A DNA stretch of 24,250 nucleotides from a virus: positions 1 through 24,250 of IMG/VR virus record IMGVR_UViG_3300023281_000963; one strand, given 5' to 3'. The notes under the pieces are model-generated. The model ran no database searches and was not told the DNA's origin. It saw nothing but the letters and a program-made list of their open reading frames with translations. Of the stretch, positions 6,651 to 13,786 are shown piece by piece. Position numbers and translations under genes: made by a program. Numbering within the stretch: the stretch's first letter is position 1; each line of letters opens with the position of its first letter.

Positions 6651-6875
6651 ATGGAAGAAAACAACACACCAGAACCAATCTATGATTTACAATATGATGC
6701 AAATTATAGTGCTCAATTGTATGGTGAATACAATGCAGATAACGAAACAGTTACTGATGCTGAATTAATTATTCAAAGACAAGACCCTAGGTACATATTT
6801 ACATATCTAGTTAGTGGTACTATCTCTGAAATTGATGCATACTCAGTACAATTAATAAAAGACTTACAAGAATAA
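6651..6875 (+). CDS. Small protein of unknown function between two appendage genes
   Basis: A 74-residue acidic protein (MEENNTPEPIYDLQYDANYSAQLYGEYNADNET start), with a beta-like middle and a C-terminal helix (YSVQLIKDLQE). It begins one base after the upstream stop codon and ends one base before the next ATG, so it belongs to the same transcript as the PKD protein and the fibre-like protein. I do not recognise the family. A chaperone or linker for the appendage is possible by position only. Confidence 0.5.
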   Translation: MEENNTPEPIYDLQYDANYSAQLYGEYNADNETVTDAELIIQRQDPRYIFTYLVSGTISEIDAYSVQLIKDLQE

Positions 6876-6876
6876 T

Positions 6877-8616
6877 ATGGCTATATTTCACGTAGATTAC
6901 ACAAACGGTAGTAATTCCAATGATGGAAGTGCCGCGAACCCATATGCTACAATAGTATATGCAATTCAAAATAACACATTAGTAAATGGTGATACCATTA
7001 AGGTTGCAACACAAGGTGGTGAAACTGTAGTTGAGACAGCTGCTACATTAAAGGCTGCTCAAGGGAATGACTATAAAATATTAGAAACTCCTACCGACTT
7101 AACAGGTAGTATTTCAGTAGGTGATATTGTAAGAATCGATTCACCATACACAGAAACAAACGGATGGATGGTTGCTCGTGTAACCTCAATTAGTGCAACT
7201 GAAATACAATTCTATGAAGACATGTATTTACCTGGAACATTAGGAACTGGTAATTATAGTATTTCTACATTTCAAATGGATTCTGAAAGTACTGCAGGTA
7301 CATTTGAAGACTTTGGATCTGGTTCAGCAAAGCTAGTAGATATTATTGGAGGATATAATACTGCATTTACTTCTATAATTGGTAGAACACATTTTAGAAA
7401 AAGTGGTCAAAGTGCAGGTGGTTCTAGTGGAACTTGTTTTAAAGTAAGATCTACAAATAATAATATTGACACTTGGAATTTTGAAAACTTTGGTTGGTAT
7501 GAATGGCAAAAAGCAACTGAAGGTGAATTTGGAGGATCTATATATGGAGACAACTTATTAAGTTACCAACAATCAAGCAACGCATACACTAATTATGGTG
7601 CTGTTTGGAATAAAAGCGGTGAGAATGGTAATCTTTATTTTGTAAATTGTAGTTATATAGGTGCGTCAAATTCATATCGAAGTAATTTTGTTGCAGCTGG
7701 ATATTCAACATGGTTTAATATAGGTGTATATGGTGGACAAAGAAATTTCAGATGGGATACTTTAGATATAAATAACGGAGTTATGTGGAATCCAGGACAG
7801 AATGCTTTTTCTTCACAGTTTGGATCTACTAATAGTTTTTATATACAAAATTTTACTACATTAGTTAGAAATAATATAACGGTTAATGGAATTGAAGCAT
7901 CTAGACCTGGATATAATAAAAACCAAGAATTATTTGGTGCTAATGGAGATAGAGCTTCTGTATTTGGTAAAATAAATAGCTTTGATTTTAAAACTGGTGG
8001 AGCTACTGATTGTTATTACAACTGGTATAGTAGTAGTGACGGTGAAGCCAGCCGTTTCATATGTAATCTTACAATGCCAACTGGGTATGATCTTAGTGAT
8101 GAAGACTTATCTTCAAGTAGAGATACTACTGGTAAATTAGGTACTATGCATGTTATTAATACAGATAATCACTCATGGATTAAATCCAATGGTGCATGGG
8201 TAACAGAAGATTCTACAGTATTTGATACTGGTACTAATTCTAAGTTAATTTATTTTAGTACTAAAGATGCATATGCAGTTGATGATTGTCGTCCAATGCT
8301 TTTTGGAATGCAAAAAGGTACCACTGTACCTGCTAGTGTTACAATAAGATCTAGAGTAATACCACATAATAAAGCTGGCCAACAAAACAATATAAGAGGT
8401 TTTGTTGGGTGTGAAGCTGCAGGTTCTGCAAGTTTAGCTACTAATACTGTAACGATAAGCAATACTACAGGATGGTCTGATACAACATTTAATTTTAGTA
8501 TGACTCAAGCACAATATACTAATTATGTTGCAGACGGTTTCTTAACATTTACTTATACGGCTTCAAATCAAGATGGTCAAAAATGGTATGTTGATAGTAT
8601 TACAGTAAATTACTAA
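6877..8616 (+). CDS. Tail fibre or appendage protein, parallel beta-helix-like
   Basis: A 579-residue protein. The N-terminus HVDYTNGSNSNDGSAANPYATIVYAI (residues 5-30) matches the start of right-handed beta-helix proteins, which open with yVd-x-x-G-x-D-x-n-DG-x-x-x-x-P-x-x-T-i-x-x-A-i, as in pectate-lyase-like and phage tailspike families. The middle is Gly/Ser/Asn rich with repeated short strands. The last about 90 residues look like a jelly-roll or carbohydrate-binding cap (TTGWSDTTFNFSMTQAQYTNY, then WYVDSITVNY). It is the last gene before a strong terminator. Likely a receptor-binding or polysaccharide-binding appendage; an enzymatic activity cannot be shown, as no catalytic residues are identifiable. 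Confidence 0.6.
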   Translation: MAIFHVDYTNGSNSNDGSAANPYATIVYAIQNNTLVNGDTIKVATQGGETVVETAATLKAAQGNDYKILETPTDLTGSISVGDIVRIDSPYTETNGWMVARVTSISATEIQFYEDMYLPGTLGTGNYSISTFQMDSESTAGTFEDFGSGSAKLVDIIGGYNTAFTSIIGRTHFRKSGQSAGGSSGTCFKVRSTNNNIDTWNFENFGWYEWQKATEGEFGGSIYGDNLLSYQQSSNAYTNYGAVWNKSGENGNLYFVNCSYIGASNSYRSNFVAAGYSTWFNIGVYGGQRNFRWDTLDINNGVMWNPGQNAFSSQFGSTNSFYIQNFTTLVRNNITVNGIEASRPGYNKNQELFGANGDRASVFGKINSFDFKTGGATDCYYNWYSSSDGEASRFICNLTMPTGYDLSDEDLSSSRDTTGKLGTMHVINTDNHSWIKSNGAWVTEDSTVFDTGTNSKLIYFSTKDAYAVDDCRPMLFGMQKGTTVPASVTIRSRVIPHNKAGQQNNIRGFVGCEAAGSASLATNTVTISNTTGWSDTTFNFSMTQAQYTNYVADGFLTFTYTASNQDGQKWYVDSITVNY

Positions 8617-8694
8617 ACAAAAGACAGATAAATAGTATAACTACAGAGGTTATTGCCATTTCCTCGAATAGTTATTTTTTATTTTATTTAGGCA

Positions 8695-8732
8695 AAGGGT
8701 CAGTGTGTTGAACGAGCACTGGCCCTTTTTTT
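8695..8732 (+). terminator. Strong intrinsic terminator ending the portal-appendage unit
   Basis: AAGGGTCAGTG (8695-8705) pairs with CACTGGCCCTT (8717-8727), 11 pairs with one G-T wobble and an 11-base loop, followed by a T-run 8726-8732. It lies about 80 bases after the appendage stop codon. Confidence 0.85.
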
Positions 8733-8773
8733 GTAAACTTGACTTTTTTCTAAAATGTTTTAGATATATAAAC

Positions 8774-8794
8774 TGTAGACAACTTATATCTACA
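8774..8794 (+). promoter_or_regulatory. Small inverted repeat in the leader of the HNH operon
   Basis: TGTAGA (8774-8779) and TCTACA (8789-8794) form a 6-pair hairpin or dyad in the 80-base leader between the terminator and the ATG at 8814. The leader must hold the promoter of the 8814-11413 operon, but no TAnnTTTG box or TATATTTCTA motif is visible there. The dyad could be an operator; evidence is slight. Confidence 0.25.
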
Positions 8795-8813
8795 CTAAAT
8801 AAAAACTATAAAA

Positions 8814-9221
8814 ATGGTACAAGAATGGAAAACAATTGCAGTTACAAAAGCTTCAGGTAACTTCAGAAACACAGAAAGACCTGATGTCTTATGGCAAATA
8901 AGTAATCACGGTAACGTTAGAAGAATCAACACAGCCACACACATTATTCATGATGTTAGTTTATACCTCACAGGAGGTCGACCAGGCAGTCAATACAAAG
9001 CAGTTAGTGTAAACCACTTATCTGATAAGTATGTACACAGGTTAGTAGCCAAAATGTTTCTGGATAACCCTGAAGACAAAAGAACAGTAGATCATATTGA
9101 TGGCGACAAACTAAACAATCATGTTAGTAACCTTAGATGGATGACATATAAGGAAAATGCTCAAGCATATCAAGAATTAAGAAGATTGAAACAATCTAAA
9201 GATGCAGAGTATAATAAGTAA
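8814..9221 (+). CDS. HNH homing endonuclease with NUMOD4 domain
   Basis: A 135-residue free-standing endonuclease. Residues about 4-50 form a NUMOD4 DNA-binding module (W-K-x-I, then VLWQISNHGNVRRI). Residues 75-117 form the HNH core: VHRLVAKMFLDNP, then the catalytic VDHIDGDKLNNHVSNLRWMTYKEN with D93-H94 and Asn at 101, 102 and 106. The length matches the family. Such enzymes nick or cut DNA at specific sites and spread as mobile genes among phages. It is the first gene of the non-structural operon, between a terminator and the probable replication initiator, a common landing site. The sequence gives no sign of an intron around it. Confidence 0.85.
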   Translation: MVQEWKTIAVTKASGNFRNTERPDVLWQISNHGNVRRINTATHIIHDVSLYLTGGRPGSQYKAVSVNHLSDKYVHRLVAKMFLDNPEDKRTVDHIDGDKLNNHVSNLRWMTYKENAQAYQELRRLKQSKDAEYNK

Positions 9222-9239
9222 TACTGTTCACAATGAACA
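9221..9239 (+). promoter_or_regulatory. Palindrome TGTTCA-CAA-TGAACA upstream of the initiator gene (candidate operator)
   Basis: Perfect 6-base arms at 9225-9230 and 9234-9239 with a 3-base spacer, sitting 26 bases ahead of the ATG at 9266 and directly after the upstream stop codon. The same arms and spacing recur inside the gene at 9595-9609, and the flank ATACTGTTCAC (9221-9231) recurs at 9622-9632. Position suggests binding and autoregulation by the winged-helix product. Confidence 0.5.
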
Positions 9240-9265
9240 CAACAAACTAAATAAAGATTCTAATA

Positions 9266-9790
9266 ATGGCAAAAAGAAATCAAGGGTTTATTCAAATACC
9301 CAATTGGTACTGGGAATGTGGTCTCACACTAGTACAAGTAAACACACTAGCTGAAATAGCTTCATGGCAAAGAGATGAAAAGGCAGGTAAGATCTTCTTC
9401 CAATCGATGGAAGGTCTTGCTTGTAAATATAATATCTCGTACTCTCAAATGAGAAGAGTATTCAAATCCCTCTTAGACTTACGTGTAATCAAAAGACACG
9501 GTAAAATGAAACGTATGTGGAAATATACGGTAGATGCAAACAGACTAAATCAACTTAAATTAGAAACCAACTGTAAACTAGTTAAAGAAGATAGTGTTCA
9601 TGATGAACATAAAGATGCTAGATACTGTTCACAGGAAGCACAAATACTGTCCACAGAGAGCAACTATAATACTAATAAAACTAGTTTATATAAAACTAGT
9701 TTTAAAGGGAACGAATCGCTTTTAGAGCGATCGTCCCCAACCCAAGAAGAGATCGCTTCATTTGCTGCAGATATTAATTTAGATAAATAA
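9266..9790 (+). CDS. Winged-helix DNA-binding protein, probable replication initiator
   Basis: A 174-residue protein. Residues 1-95 form a winged helix: FIQIPNWYWECGLTLVQVNTLAEIASWQRD, then FFQSMEGLACKYNISYSQMRRVFKSLLDLRVIKRHG with a recognition helix near 58-70 and a wing. This resembles the N-terminal domain of phage replisome organisers and lambda O-like initiators. The rest is hydrophilic and low in structure, and its DNA holds the palindromes and iteron-like repeats at 9595-9738. Initiator genes that carry their own origin inside the coding region are known (lambda O). No DnaA-like or helicase-loader motif is visible, so a plain transcription regulator remains possible. The start has a palindromic operator-like site just upstream. 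Confidence 0.55.
   Translation: MAKRNQGFIQIPNWYWECGLTLVQVNTLAEIASWQRDEKAGKIFFQSMEGLACKYNISYSQMRRVFKSLLDLRVIKRHGKMKRMWKYTVDANRLNQLKLETNCKLVKEDSVHDEHKDARYCSQEAQILSTESNYNTNKTSLYKTSFKGNESLLERSSPTQEEIASFAADINLDK
9595..9654 (+). repeat. Iteron-like repeats inside the initiator gene (candidate origin, part 1)
   Basis: Holds TGTTCA-TGA-TGAACA (9595-9609) and two direct repeats, ATACTGTTCAC (9622-9632) and ATACTGTCCAC (9644-9654), whose starts are 22 bases apart, about two helical turns. The palindrome arms and the 11-base repeat both also occur upstream of the gene at 9221-9239. Direct repeats bound by the product of the same gene are typical of phage and plasmid origins. Confidence 0.5.
9676..9731 (+). 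repeat. Tandem AT-rich palindromes and hairpin (candidate origin, part 2)
   Basis: TAAAACTAGTTT occurs twice (9676-9687 and 9691-9702), each holding the palindrome AAACTAGTTT. A hairpin ATCGCT / AGCGAT with a 5-base loop follows (9715-9731). The AT-rich, symmetric stretch right after the iteron-like repeats would suit a DNA unwinding element. It lies in the low-complexity coding tail of the winged-helix gene. Confidence 0.45.
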
Positions 9791-9793
9791 ACT

Positions 9794-10237
9794 ATGGAAA
9801 ACGATATTAAAATAAAAGTACCAGAATGGACAGAGGATATTAAAGATGAAGGTTTACTAACCTTTATAGCCCTACTAACAAAGATAAACTATAGGTATGG
9901 TTGTGATGAATGGTATAACTTTCATAGAAGTGACGTTAATAAAATAAAGGGTGGATCTAGTAATATACAACGTATGTTAGAACCATACCATCAATTCATT
10001 GAAGTCGCTACACCCTATAATGATGAATTCCAATTTAGAATGAAAAGGGTATTTAAACATCATCTAATTAGTAGTACGTTATCTGACAATAGACAGATTA
10101 GAATATGGTGTTACTTAGTAGGTTGCATGAATAATAACTTAATAGATCAAGAGTATTATGGTGCTAGACCACCTCAGTCTTCAGCATTTACTAATGAACA
10201 TGAACACCAGTTATTTAAACAATATGGTATGTCATAA
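9794..10237 (+). CDS. Unknown protein of the replication-region operon
   Basis: A 147-residue protein starting 3 bases after the winged-helix gene. Residues about 18-75 (GLLTFIALLTKINYRYGCDEWYNFHRSDVNKIKGG, then a helix) have a rhythm like a winged helix, and a basic segment FRMKRVFKHHL follows, so nucleic-acid binding is possible. I do not recognise the family. It could act with the initiator in replication. The stop overlaps the next start by one base (TAATG), showing translational coupling. Confidence 0.5.
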   Translation: MENDIKIKVPEWTEDIKDEGLLTFIALLTKINYRYGCDEWYNFHRSDVNKIKGGSSNIQRMLEPYHQFIEVATPYNDEFQFRMKRVFKHHLISSTLSDNRQIRIWCYLVGCMNNNLIDQEYYGARPPQSSAFTNEHEHQLFKQYGMS

Positions 10238-10467
10238 TGGAAAGAAGATTTAAAATAGGTAATCAAATATTTGCTAACTACATATACGAAAACAAAGACG
10301 TTAAGGAGTTATGTCAAGAAGTAGTATTTAAATGGTACCTAGATAAACATGAAGGTGACTATGCTGATCTGTTCTATGATATTAGAGAAGAGATTGACTT
10401 GTTAGAAAGTTTAGAACTATATGAACGTTGTAAACTATTAAAAGATATTATAGACAGATTTGAATAA
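10237..10467 (+). CDS. Small unknown protein upstream of the sigma-like gene
   Basis: A 76-residue, acidic and mainly helical protein (KDVKELCQEVVFKWYLDKHEGDYADLFYDIREEIDLLESLELYERCKLLKDIIDRFE). It starts at the TAATG overlap with the previous gene and overlaps the next by up to 8 bases. The C-terminal helix pattern, with LE-x-x-E-x-Y-E-x-C-x-x-L, resembles short regulatory or adaptor peptides. Tight coupling to the sigma-like gene invites the idea of a partner or antagonist, but nothing in the sequence proves this. Confidence 0.45.
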   Translation: MERRFKIGNQIFANYIYENKDVKELCQEVVFKWYLDKHEGDYADLFYDIREEIDLLESLELYERCKLLKDIIDRFE

Positions 10468-10981
10468 GTTTTTAACTGATAAGTACAATGATATTATTAA
10501 GATGTCGTATAGGATATGTAAGTCACCTGAATCAGAAGAGGTGGCTCACTACGCTATAGAACAGTTTATGACACATAAAAGAGGACAAGAGTTAGTAGAC
10601 AAAGGACAAGGCATGTTATTCCTATCAGGTATTATACATAGATCATTCCATAGTTCAACCTCACCTTACCATAAACTATATAGACAGAGTGGAAGGGTAC
10701 ATCAGTTACATGACAAGACCGCTGAGAAGCGCATAGATGAAGAGTATGATATAGAAATAGATTATACTATCGAAGCAATACAAGGTGTCTTAGAAGACAT
10801 GGAATCAGATACAGTAGAACAATGGTATAGAGCTAAACTATTTAAGATGTGGATAGATGAACCTAATTATTCAGAACTATCAAGAGTAACAGGTATACCA
10901 AGAACATCGATTAGTCAAGCAGTAAATGAATGTAAAGAATTTGTAAGAAAAAGAATAGAAGAATATGGAATTAATACTTAG
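10460..10981 (+). CDS. Sigma-70-like RNA polymerase sigma factor, candidate late-gene activator
   Basis: A 173-residue protein with the two-domain plan of small sigma factors. Residues 6-75 (DKYNDIIKMSYRICKSPESEEVAHYAIEQFM, then a segment with FLSGIIHRSFHS) resemble region 2, which binds core polymerase and the -10 element. Residues 128-168 (MWIDEPNYSELSRVTGIPRTSISQAVNECKEFVRKRI) form a region 4-like helix-turn-helix, with the turn at V-T-G-I-P and recognition helix RTSISQAVNEC. The longest frame starts with TTG at 10460, overlapping the previous stop; the first ATG (10502, residue 15) would trim region 2, so TTG is preferred though uncertain. It precedes the packaging genes, and could read the TATATTTCTA motif. 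Divergence from classical sigma factors keeps this at moderate confidence. Confidence 0.6.
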   Translation: MNKFLTDKYNDIIKMSYRICKSPESEEVAHYAIEQFMTHKRGQELVDKGQGMLFLSGIIHRSFHSSTSPYHKLYRQSGRVHQLHDKTAEKRIDEEYDIEIDYTIEAIQGVLEDMESDTVEQWYRAKLFKMWIDEPNYSELSRVTGIPRTSISQAVNECKEFVRKRIEEYGINT

Positions 10982-11189
10982 TATATTAGGAGCTGCAGGC
11001 CTAGGACATTTAGCTGCAGACTTCTTTAGTCAATTTAAATGGGCACCAGACAAACCTACAAAATGTAATATGTGTATGTCTTTCTGGTTAAATGTCGGAC
11101 CTTTTATATTTCTATATGGCTGGCATGGTGTGTTGTATGCCGCACTAGCATCAATAGTTAGTGAATTATATTTAAAAATATTACTATGA
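10965..11189 (+). CDS. Small membrane protein with a CxxC motif
   Basis: A 74-residue protein with hydrophobic segments at about 3-20 and 39-70 and a short hydrophilic loop between them that holds C34-N-M-C37 followed by SFWL. The C-x-x-C-x-SFW pattern followed by a membrane helix is one I recall in small Bacteroidetes phage proteins of unknown role. It overlaps the sigma-like gene by 17 bases and the next gene by 4 (ATGA). Late motif site 4 lies inside it. A holin role is possible but the paired Cys loop is not typical of one. Confidence 0.5.
   Translation: MELILSILGAAGLGHLAADFFSQFKWAPDKPTKCNMCMSFWLNVGPFIFLYGWHGVLYAALASIVSELYLKILL
11105..11117 (+). promoter_or_regulatory. Candidate late promoter motif TATATTTCTATAT, site 4 (inside a coding region)
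   Basis: All 13 bases match sites 1 and 2. It lies within the coding sequence of the membrane protein, 69 bases ahead of the gene at 11186 and a few hundred bases ahead of both terminase genes. It would let packaging genes be switched on late while the upstream genes of the operon are early. Chance occurrence in coding sequence cannot be excluded. Confidence 0.4.
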
Positions 11190-11413
11190 TAGATAAAGAT
11201 TTTGAATGGTTAACCAATAACCAGAAGCTATTAGGGAATGTCAGAATGACTAGACCTGAATTAGAAAGAGTATTTAGTATCTACAATCAGATAACTAAAG
11301 AGAACAAGCCTATAACATCGTGTGGTAGGTGTGTATTAAACATTAAAAAAAGATTAAAATTCGAATATGAAAAAAGAAACGATCGTAATCAGTGGGATAA
11401 CATATCAAGTTAG
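11186..11413 (+). CDS. Small unknown protein with an SCGRC motif
   Basis: A 75-residue protein joined to the previous gene by an ATGA overlap. It has a helical N-terminal part and the segment ITSCGRCVLNIKKRLKFEY, whose C-G-R-C pair followed by a basic helix suggests a small metal- or nucleic-acid-binding element. I have seen similar small proteins just upstream of terminase genes in Bacteroidetes phages but know no function. Its 3' end overlaps the next small gene by 47 bases in another frame. Confidence 0.5.
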   Translation: MIDKDFEWLTNNQKLLGNVRMTRPELERVFSIYNQITKENKPITSCGRCVLNIKKRLKFEYEKRNDRNQWDNISS

Positions 11414-11534
11414 TGCCACTACAGGACAAGGCTTAAAGGATGCCATTAAAATGCTTAAGAAATCCTTAAAACCAGTTAAACCAAAGAAGTCGGATAACGA
11501 CGATAAATCAAACGAAGAAGAACATGTCATTTAG
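11367..11534 (+). CDS. 55-residue overlapping small protein upstream of the terminase genes
   Basis: An ATG at 11367 opens a frame that ends with TAG at 11532-11534. It overlaps the previous gene by 47 bases and the small terminase start by 11, and fills the otherwise empty 110 bases between them. The protein begins MKKETIVISGITYQVSATTG, a plausible beta hairpin, then GLKDAIKMLKKSLKPVKPKK and an acidic end. Basic middle and acidic tail suggest nucleic-acid or protein contacts. Filling the gap and chained overlaps support it as a real gene; function unknown. Confidence 0.55.
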   Translation: MKKETIVISGITYQVSATTGQGLKDAIKMLKKSLKPVKPKKSDNDDKSNEEEHVI

Positions 11535-11844
11535 AGGAGGAGACGAAAACATTAATAGAGATGGTAGACCTAAAGGAAGTGTTAATAGGAACACTAAACA
11601 AATTAGAGAAGCCTATCAGTTACTAACCGAACAAAACCTAGACAATATGAATAGGTGGTTACAACAGACTGCACAAGAAGATCCTGCTAAAGCAATGGAT
11701 CTAATGTTAAAGTTATCTGAATACATTATACCTAAGTTAGCCAGAACAGAACTAACAGGTAATGATGGCGAAGACCTATTTAAAAATATTAAATTTGAGT
11801 TTGGACCAGATGTTAATGATCAAGATAATAGAATAGCAGAGTAA
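11524..11844 (+). CDS. terS: Small terminase subunit (TerS)
   Basis: A 106-residue protein ending directly before the large terminase ATG. The N-terminus carries GRPKGSVNRNTKQIREAYQLL, a typical start of small terminases and their DNA-binding helix in Bacteroidetes phages, followed by helices (LDNMNRWLQQTAQEDPAKAMDLMLKLSEYIIPKLARTEL) suited to oligomerisation. The acidic C-terminal tail likely contacts the large subunit. TerS rings recognise the packaging site on phage DNA and regulate the motor. It is short for the family but position and sequence pattern agree. Confidence 0.75.
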   Translation: MSFRGGDENINRDGRPKGSVNRNTKQIREAYQLLTEQNLDNMNRWLQQTAQEDPAKAMDLMLKLSEYIIPKLARTELTGNDGEDLFKNIKFEFGPDVNDQDNRIAE

Positions 11845-13071
11845 ATGAAGTATACTGGTTTTACACCACACCCTAAACAGAGAGACATGGTTACTGAAAT
11901 AATTAGCAGCGCAGCTAAGTACCATGTCGCTTGTGTTGGTCGTCAGTTTGGCAAGTCCTTAATGGCGATCAACCTCTCTCTGTATTGGATGATCAATGAT
12001 GGACCAGTTAAAGTGCTATGGATCAGTCCGACCTATTCACAAACATCAAAAGTACAAAAGGAAATGATGCAAGCAATCGGCGGAACCAACATAGTAAAAT
12101 CATGTAATTACTCATCAAACTATATTACCTTAAATAACGGTAGTGAGATAATATTTAGATCAGCCGAAAAGTACGATAACATTAGAGGTCTAACAGTAGA
12201 CTATGGTATTCTAGATGAAGCAGCCTTTATGAAAGAAGATGCATGGCGAGAAGCCATTAAACCAGTATTCTTAGTAAGAGGCAAGAAAGTCTTATTCATC
12301 TCAACACCCAAAGGTAAGAACTGGTTTCATCAATTATTTCAGTTAGCAAAGTCGCCGGACTACCCAACATATACTGCATATACAGGAAGTTCATATGATA
12401 CACCTTATATAGATGCAAAGGAAATAGAGGATGCTAAAAGAACCCTACCACCAAATGTATTCCAACAAGAGTATATGGCTAAGTTTATAGATTCAGGTGG
12501 TGAAGTATTCTCAGACTTAAAGAAAAACCTACAAGCCTACTATCCACAACCACAAGGTAAAGTCTATTGTGGTATTGACTTAGGTAAGCAAGAGGATTAC
12601 ACAGTAGCCACTTTCATGGACTCAATGGGTAATGTAGTAGATATTTATAGAGCCAATGCACAAGAGTGGACCACGATGACCAGAGAGATTATACAAAGAA
12701 TCAGAAAGTTTTCAGCTACCGCAATGGTAGAAGTCAATTCTATAGGTGATGTAATCTATGAACAGATCAAAAGAGAATGGCAAGACACACACCCTTTTAT
12801 TACAAGTAGTAAATCAAAGAATGAAATTATAGAAGGCCTAATACTTGACATGAATGAAACCAATATTAAGATCCCAGATGGTCAACTGTTTCCGTACCTT
12901 CTAAGCGAGCTTGAAGTATTTACATATGAATATAATCCTAAGACAAGAAACATCAGGTATGGTCACCCAAGTGGTCTCCACGATGACACGGTTATCTCAC
13001 TGGCGATAGTTAACTACAATCGGAAACAAAATAAGTCCTTAGGCTCATACGCTGTAATGGGTCGCAGGTAA
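11845..13071 (+). CDS. terL: Large terminase subunit (TerL), packaging ATPase and nuclease
   Basis: A 408-residue motor protein with all expected motifs. ATPase domain: Walker A G32-R-Q-F-G-K-S38, Walker B GILDEAAF with D124-E125, and the coupling motif S-T-P (153-155) in FISTPKGKNWF. Nuclease domain with RNase H fold: first acid D245 in CGIDLGKQEDYTVATF, second acid E296 in MVEVNSIGDV, third D380-D381 in LHDDTVISLAI. It pumps DNA into the prohead through the portal and cuts genome units. The start follows the TerS stop without a gap. Length is slightly shorter than the usual 420-550 residues, but no motif is missing. Confidence 0.92.
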   Translation: MKYTGFTPHPKQRDMVTEIISSAAKYHVACVGRQFGKSLMAINLSLYWMINDGPVKVLWISPTYSQTSKVQKEMMQAIGGTNIVKSCNYSSNYITLNNGSEIIFRSAEKYDNIRGLTVDYGILDEAAFMKEDAWREAIKPVFLVRGKKVLFISTPKGKNWFHQLFQLAKSPDYPTYTAYTGSSYDTPYIDAKEIEDAKRTLPPNVFQQEYMAKFIDSGGEVFSDLKKNLQAYYPQPQGKVYCGIDLGKQEDYTVATFMDSMGNVVDIYRANAQEWTTMTREIIQRIRKFSATAMVEVNSIGDVIYEQIKREWQDTHPFITSSKSKNEIIEGLILDMNETNIKIPDGQLFPYLLSELEVFTYEYNPKTRNIRYGHPSGLHDDTVISLAIVNYNRKQNKSLGSYAVMGRR

Positions 13072-13103
13072 TTCAATAACCATATAAATTATATTTCTAA
13101 GTA
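13071..13103 (+). promoter_or_regulatory. Late leader with motif TATATTTCTAAGTA, site 5
   Basis: The motif at 13090-13103 ends two bases before the ATG at 13106. With the preceding ATTCAATAAC (13071-13080) the whole 33-base leader matches 20186-20218 at 30 of 33 positions, and both begin at the stop codon of the upstream gene. Such close conservation ahead of two unrelated tail genes points to a shared promoter or translation signal. Confidence 0.6.
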
Positions 13104-13105
13104 AG

Positions 13106-13786
13106 ATGGCCACAATTAATATTAATAATAAGAGGTACGAGATACCAGAAAGATTAACAATAGACCAATACCATGGTGTATTACAGTTTGACTGGAATGA
13201 TCCCAAATACTATCCTTACATAGTGTCACAATTAACTGGCGCGCCATTAGACCTTTTAGTAAAGGCCGACGAAGAAGCCATGGTCCTAGCTATCTCAATG
13301 ATAGTTAAGTCTATGAATGATAGAAAAGAAGTAGAGATGTTAGAGTTAGACCAGATTATGTTTGGTCAATTTATAGATGCAGATGTATACTTAGCCTTAG
13401 GGTTAGAGAAACACTTTAAAGAACTGGCAACACTGCTAGCACCTAAAGCCAAATGGGCTGACGAAGCCATGTGGGCAGTAGACCGATTTGCAGCATTTCG
13501 CACATACACATACAGACAATATAAGGTGCTATTTGGCCTTACAGATAAAGATCTAGACGAAGAAGTAGAAGATACACCAGAAGTAAAACTAGATATAGCC
13601 AGAGCTTGGTATAAGGTAATAGTAGGCTTAGCACAAGATGATCTACTTAAAATAGATCAAGTAACTGACGAGCCTCTAATAAAGGCACTAAACTTTATGG
13701 CATTACAAAAAGAAAAGGTAATGGCAGAGAACGAACAAAAACTAAAACAAAGAAGACAATATGACTTATCGAGATCTCGTACTTAA
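13106..13786 (+). CDS. Tail-module protein, possibly a tail assembly chaperone
   Basis: A 226-residue protein, first gene of the tail unit behind late leader site 5. The start ININNKRYEIPERLTIDQYHGVLQFDW followed by long helices (VKADEEAMVLAISMIVKSMNDRKEVEML) and a highly charged Gln/Arg/Lys-rich C-terminus looks like tail assembly chaperones, which hold the tape measure during tail assembly. It lies 6 kb from the tape measure gene, and I see no slippery sequence for the frameshift that often marks this role, so the call is weak. The next gene starts inside its last 26 bases. Confidence 0.4.
   Translation: MATININNKRYEIPERLTIDQYHGVLQFDWNDPKYYPYIVSQLTGAPLDLLVKADEEAMVLAISMIVKSMNDRKEVEMLELDQIMFGQFIDADVYLALGLEKHFKELATLLAPKAKWADEAMWAVDRFAAFRTYTYRQYKVLFGLTDKDLDEEVEDTPEVKLDIARAWYKVIVGLAQDDLLKIDQVTDEPLIKALNFMALQKEKVMAENEQKLKQRRQYDLSRSRT

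Noticed and set aside
10195-10206. Tandem TGAACA repeat as a further initiator binding site
   Set aside because: It reads as the coding repeat N-E-H-E-H, lacks the 3-base-spaced palindrome or ATACTGTTCAC flank, and a lone hexamer is expected by chance several times in the window.
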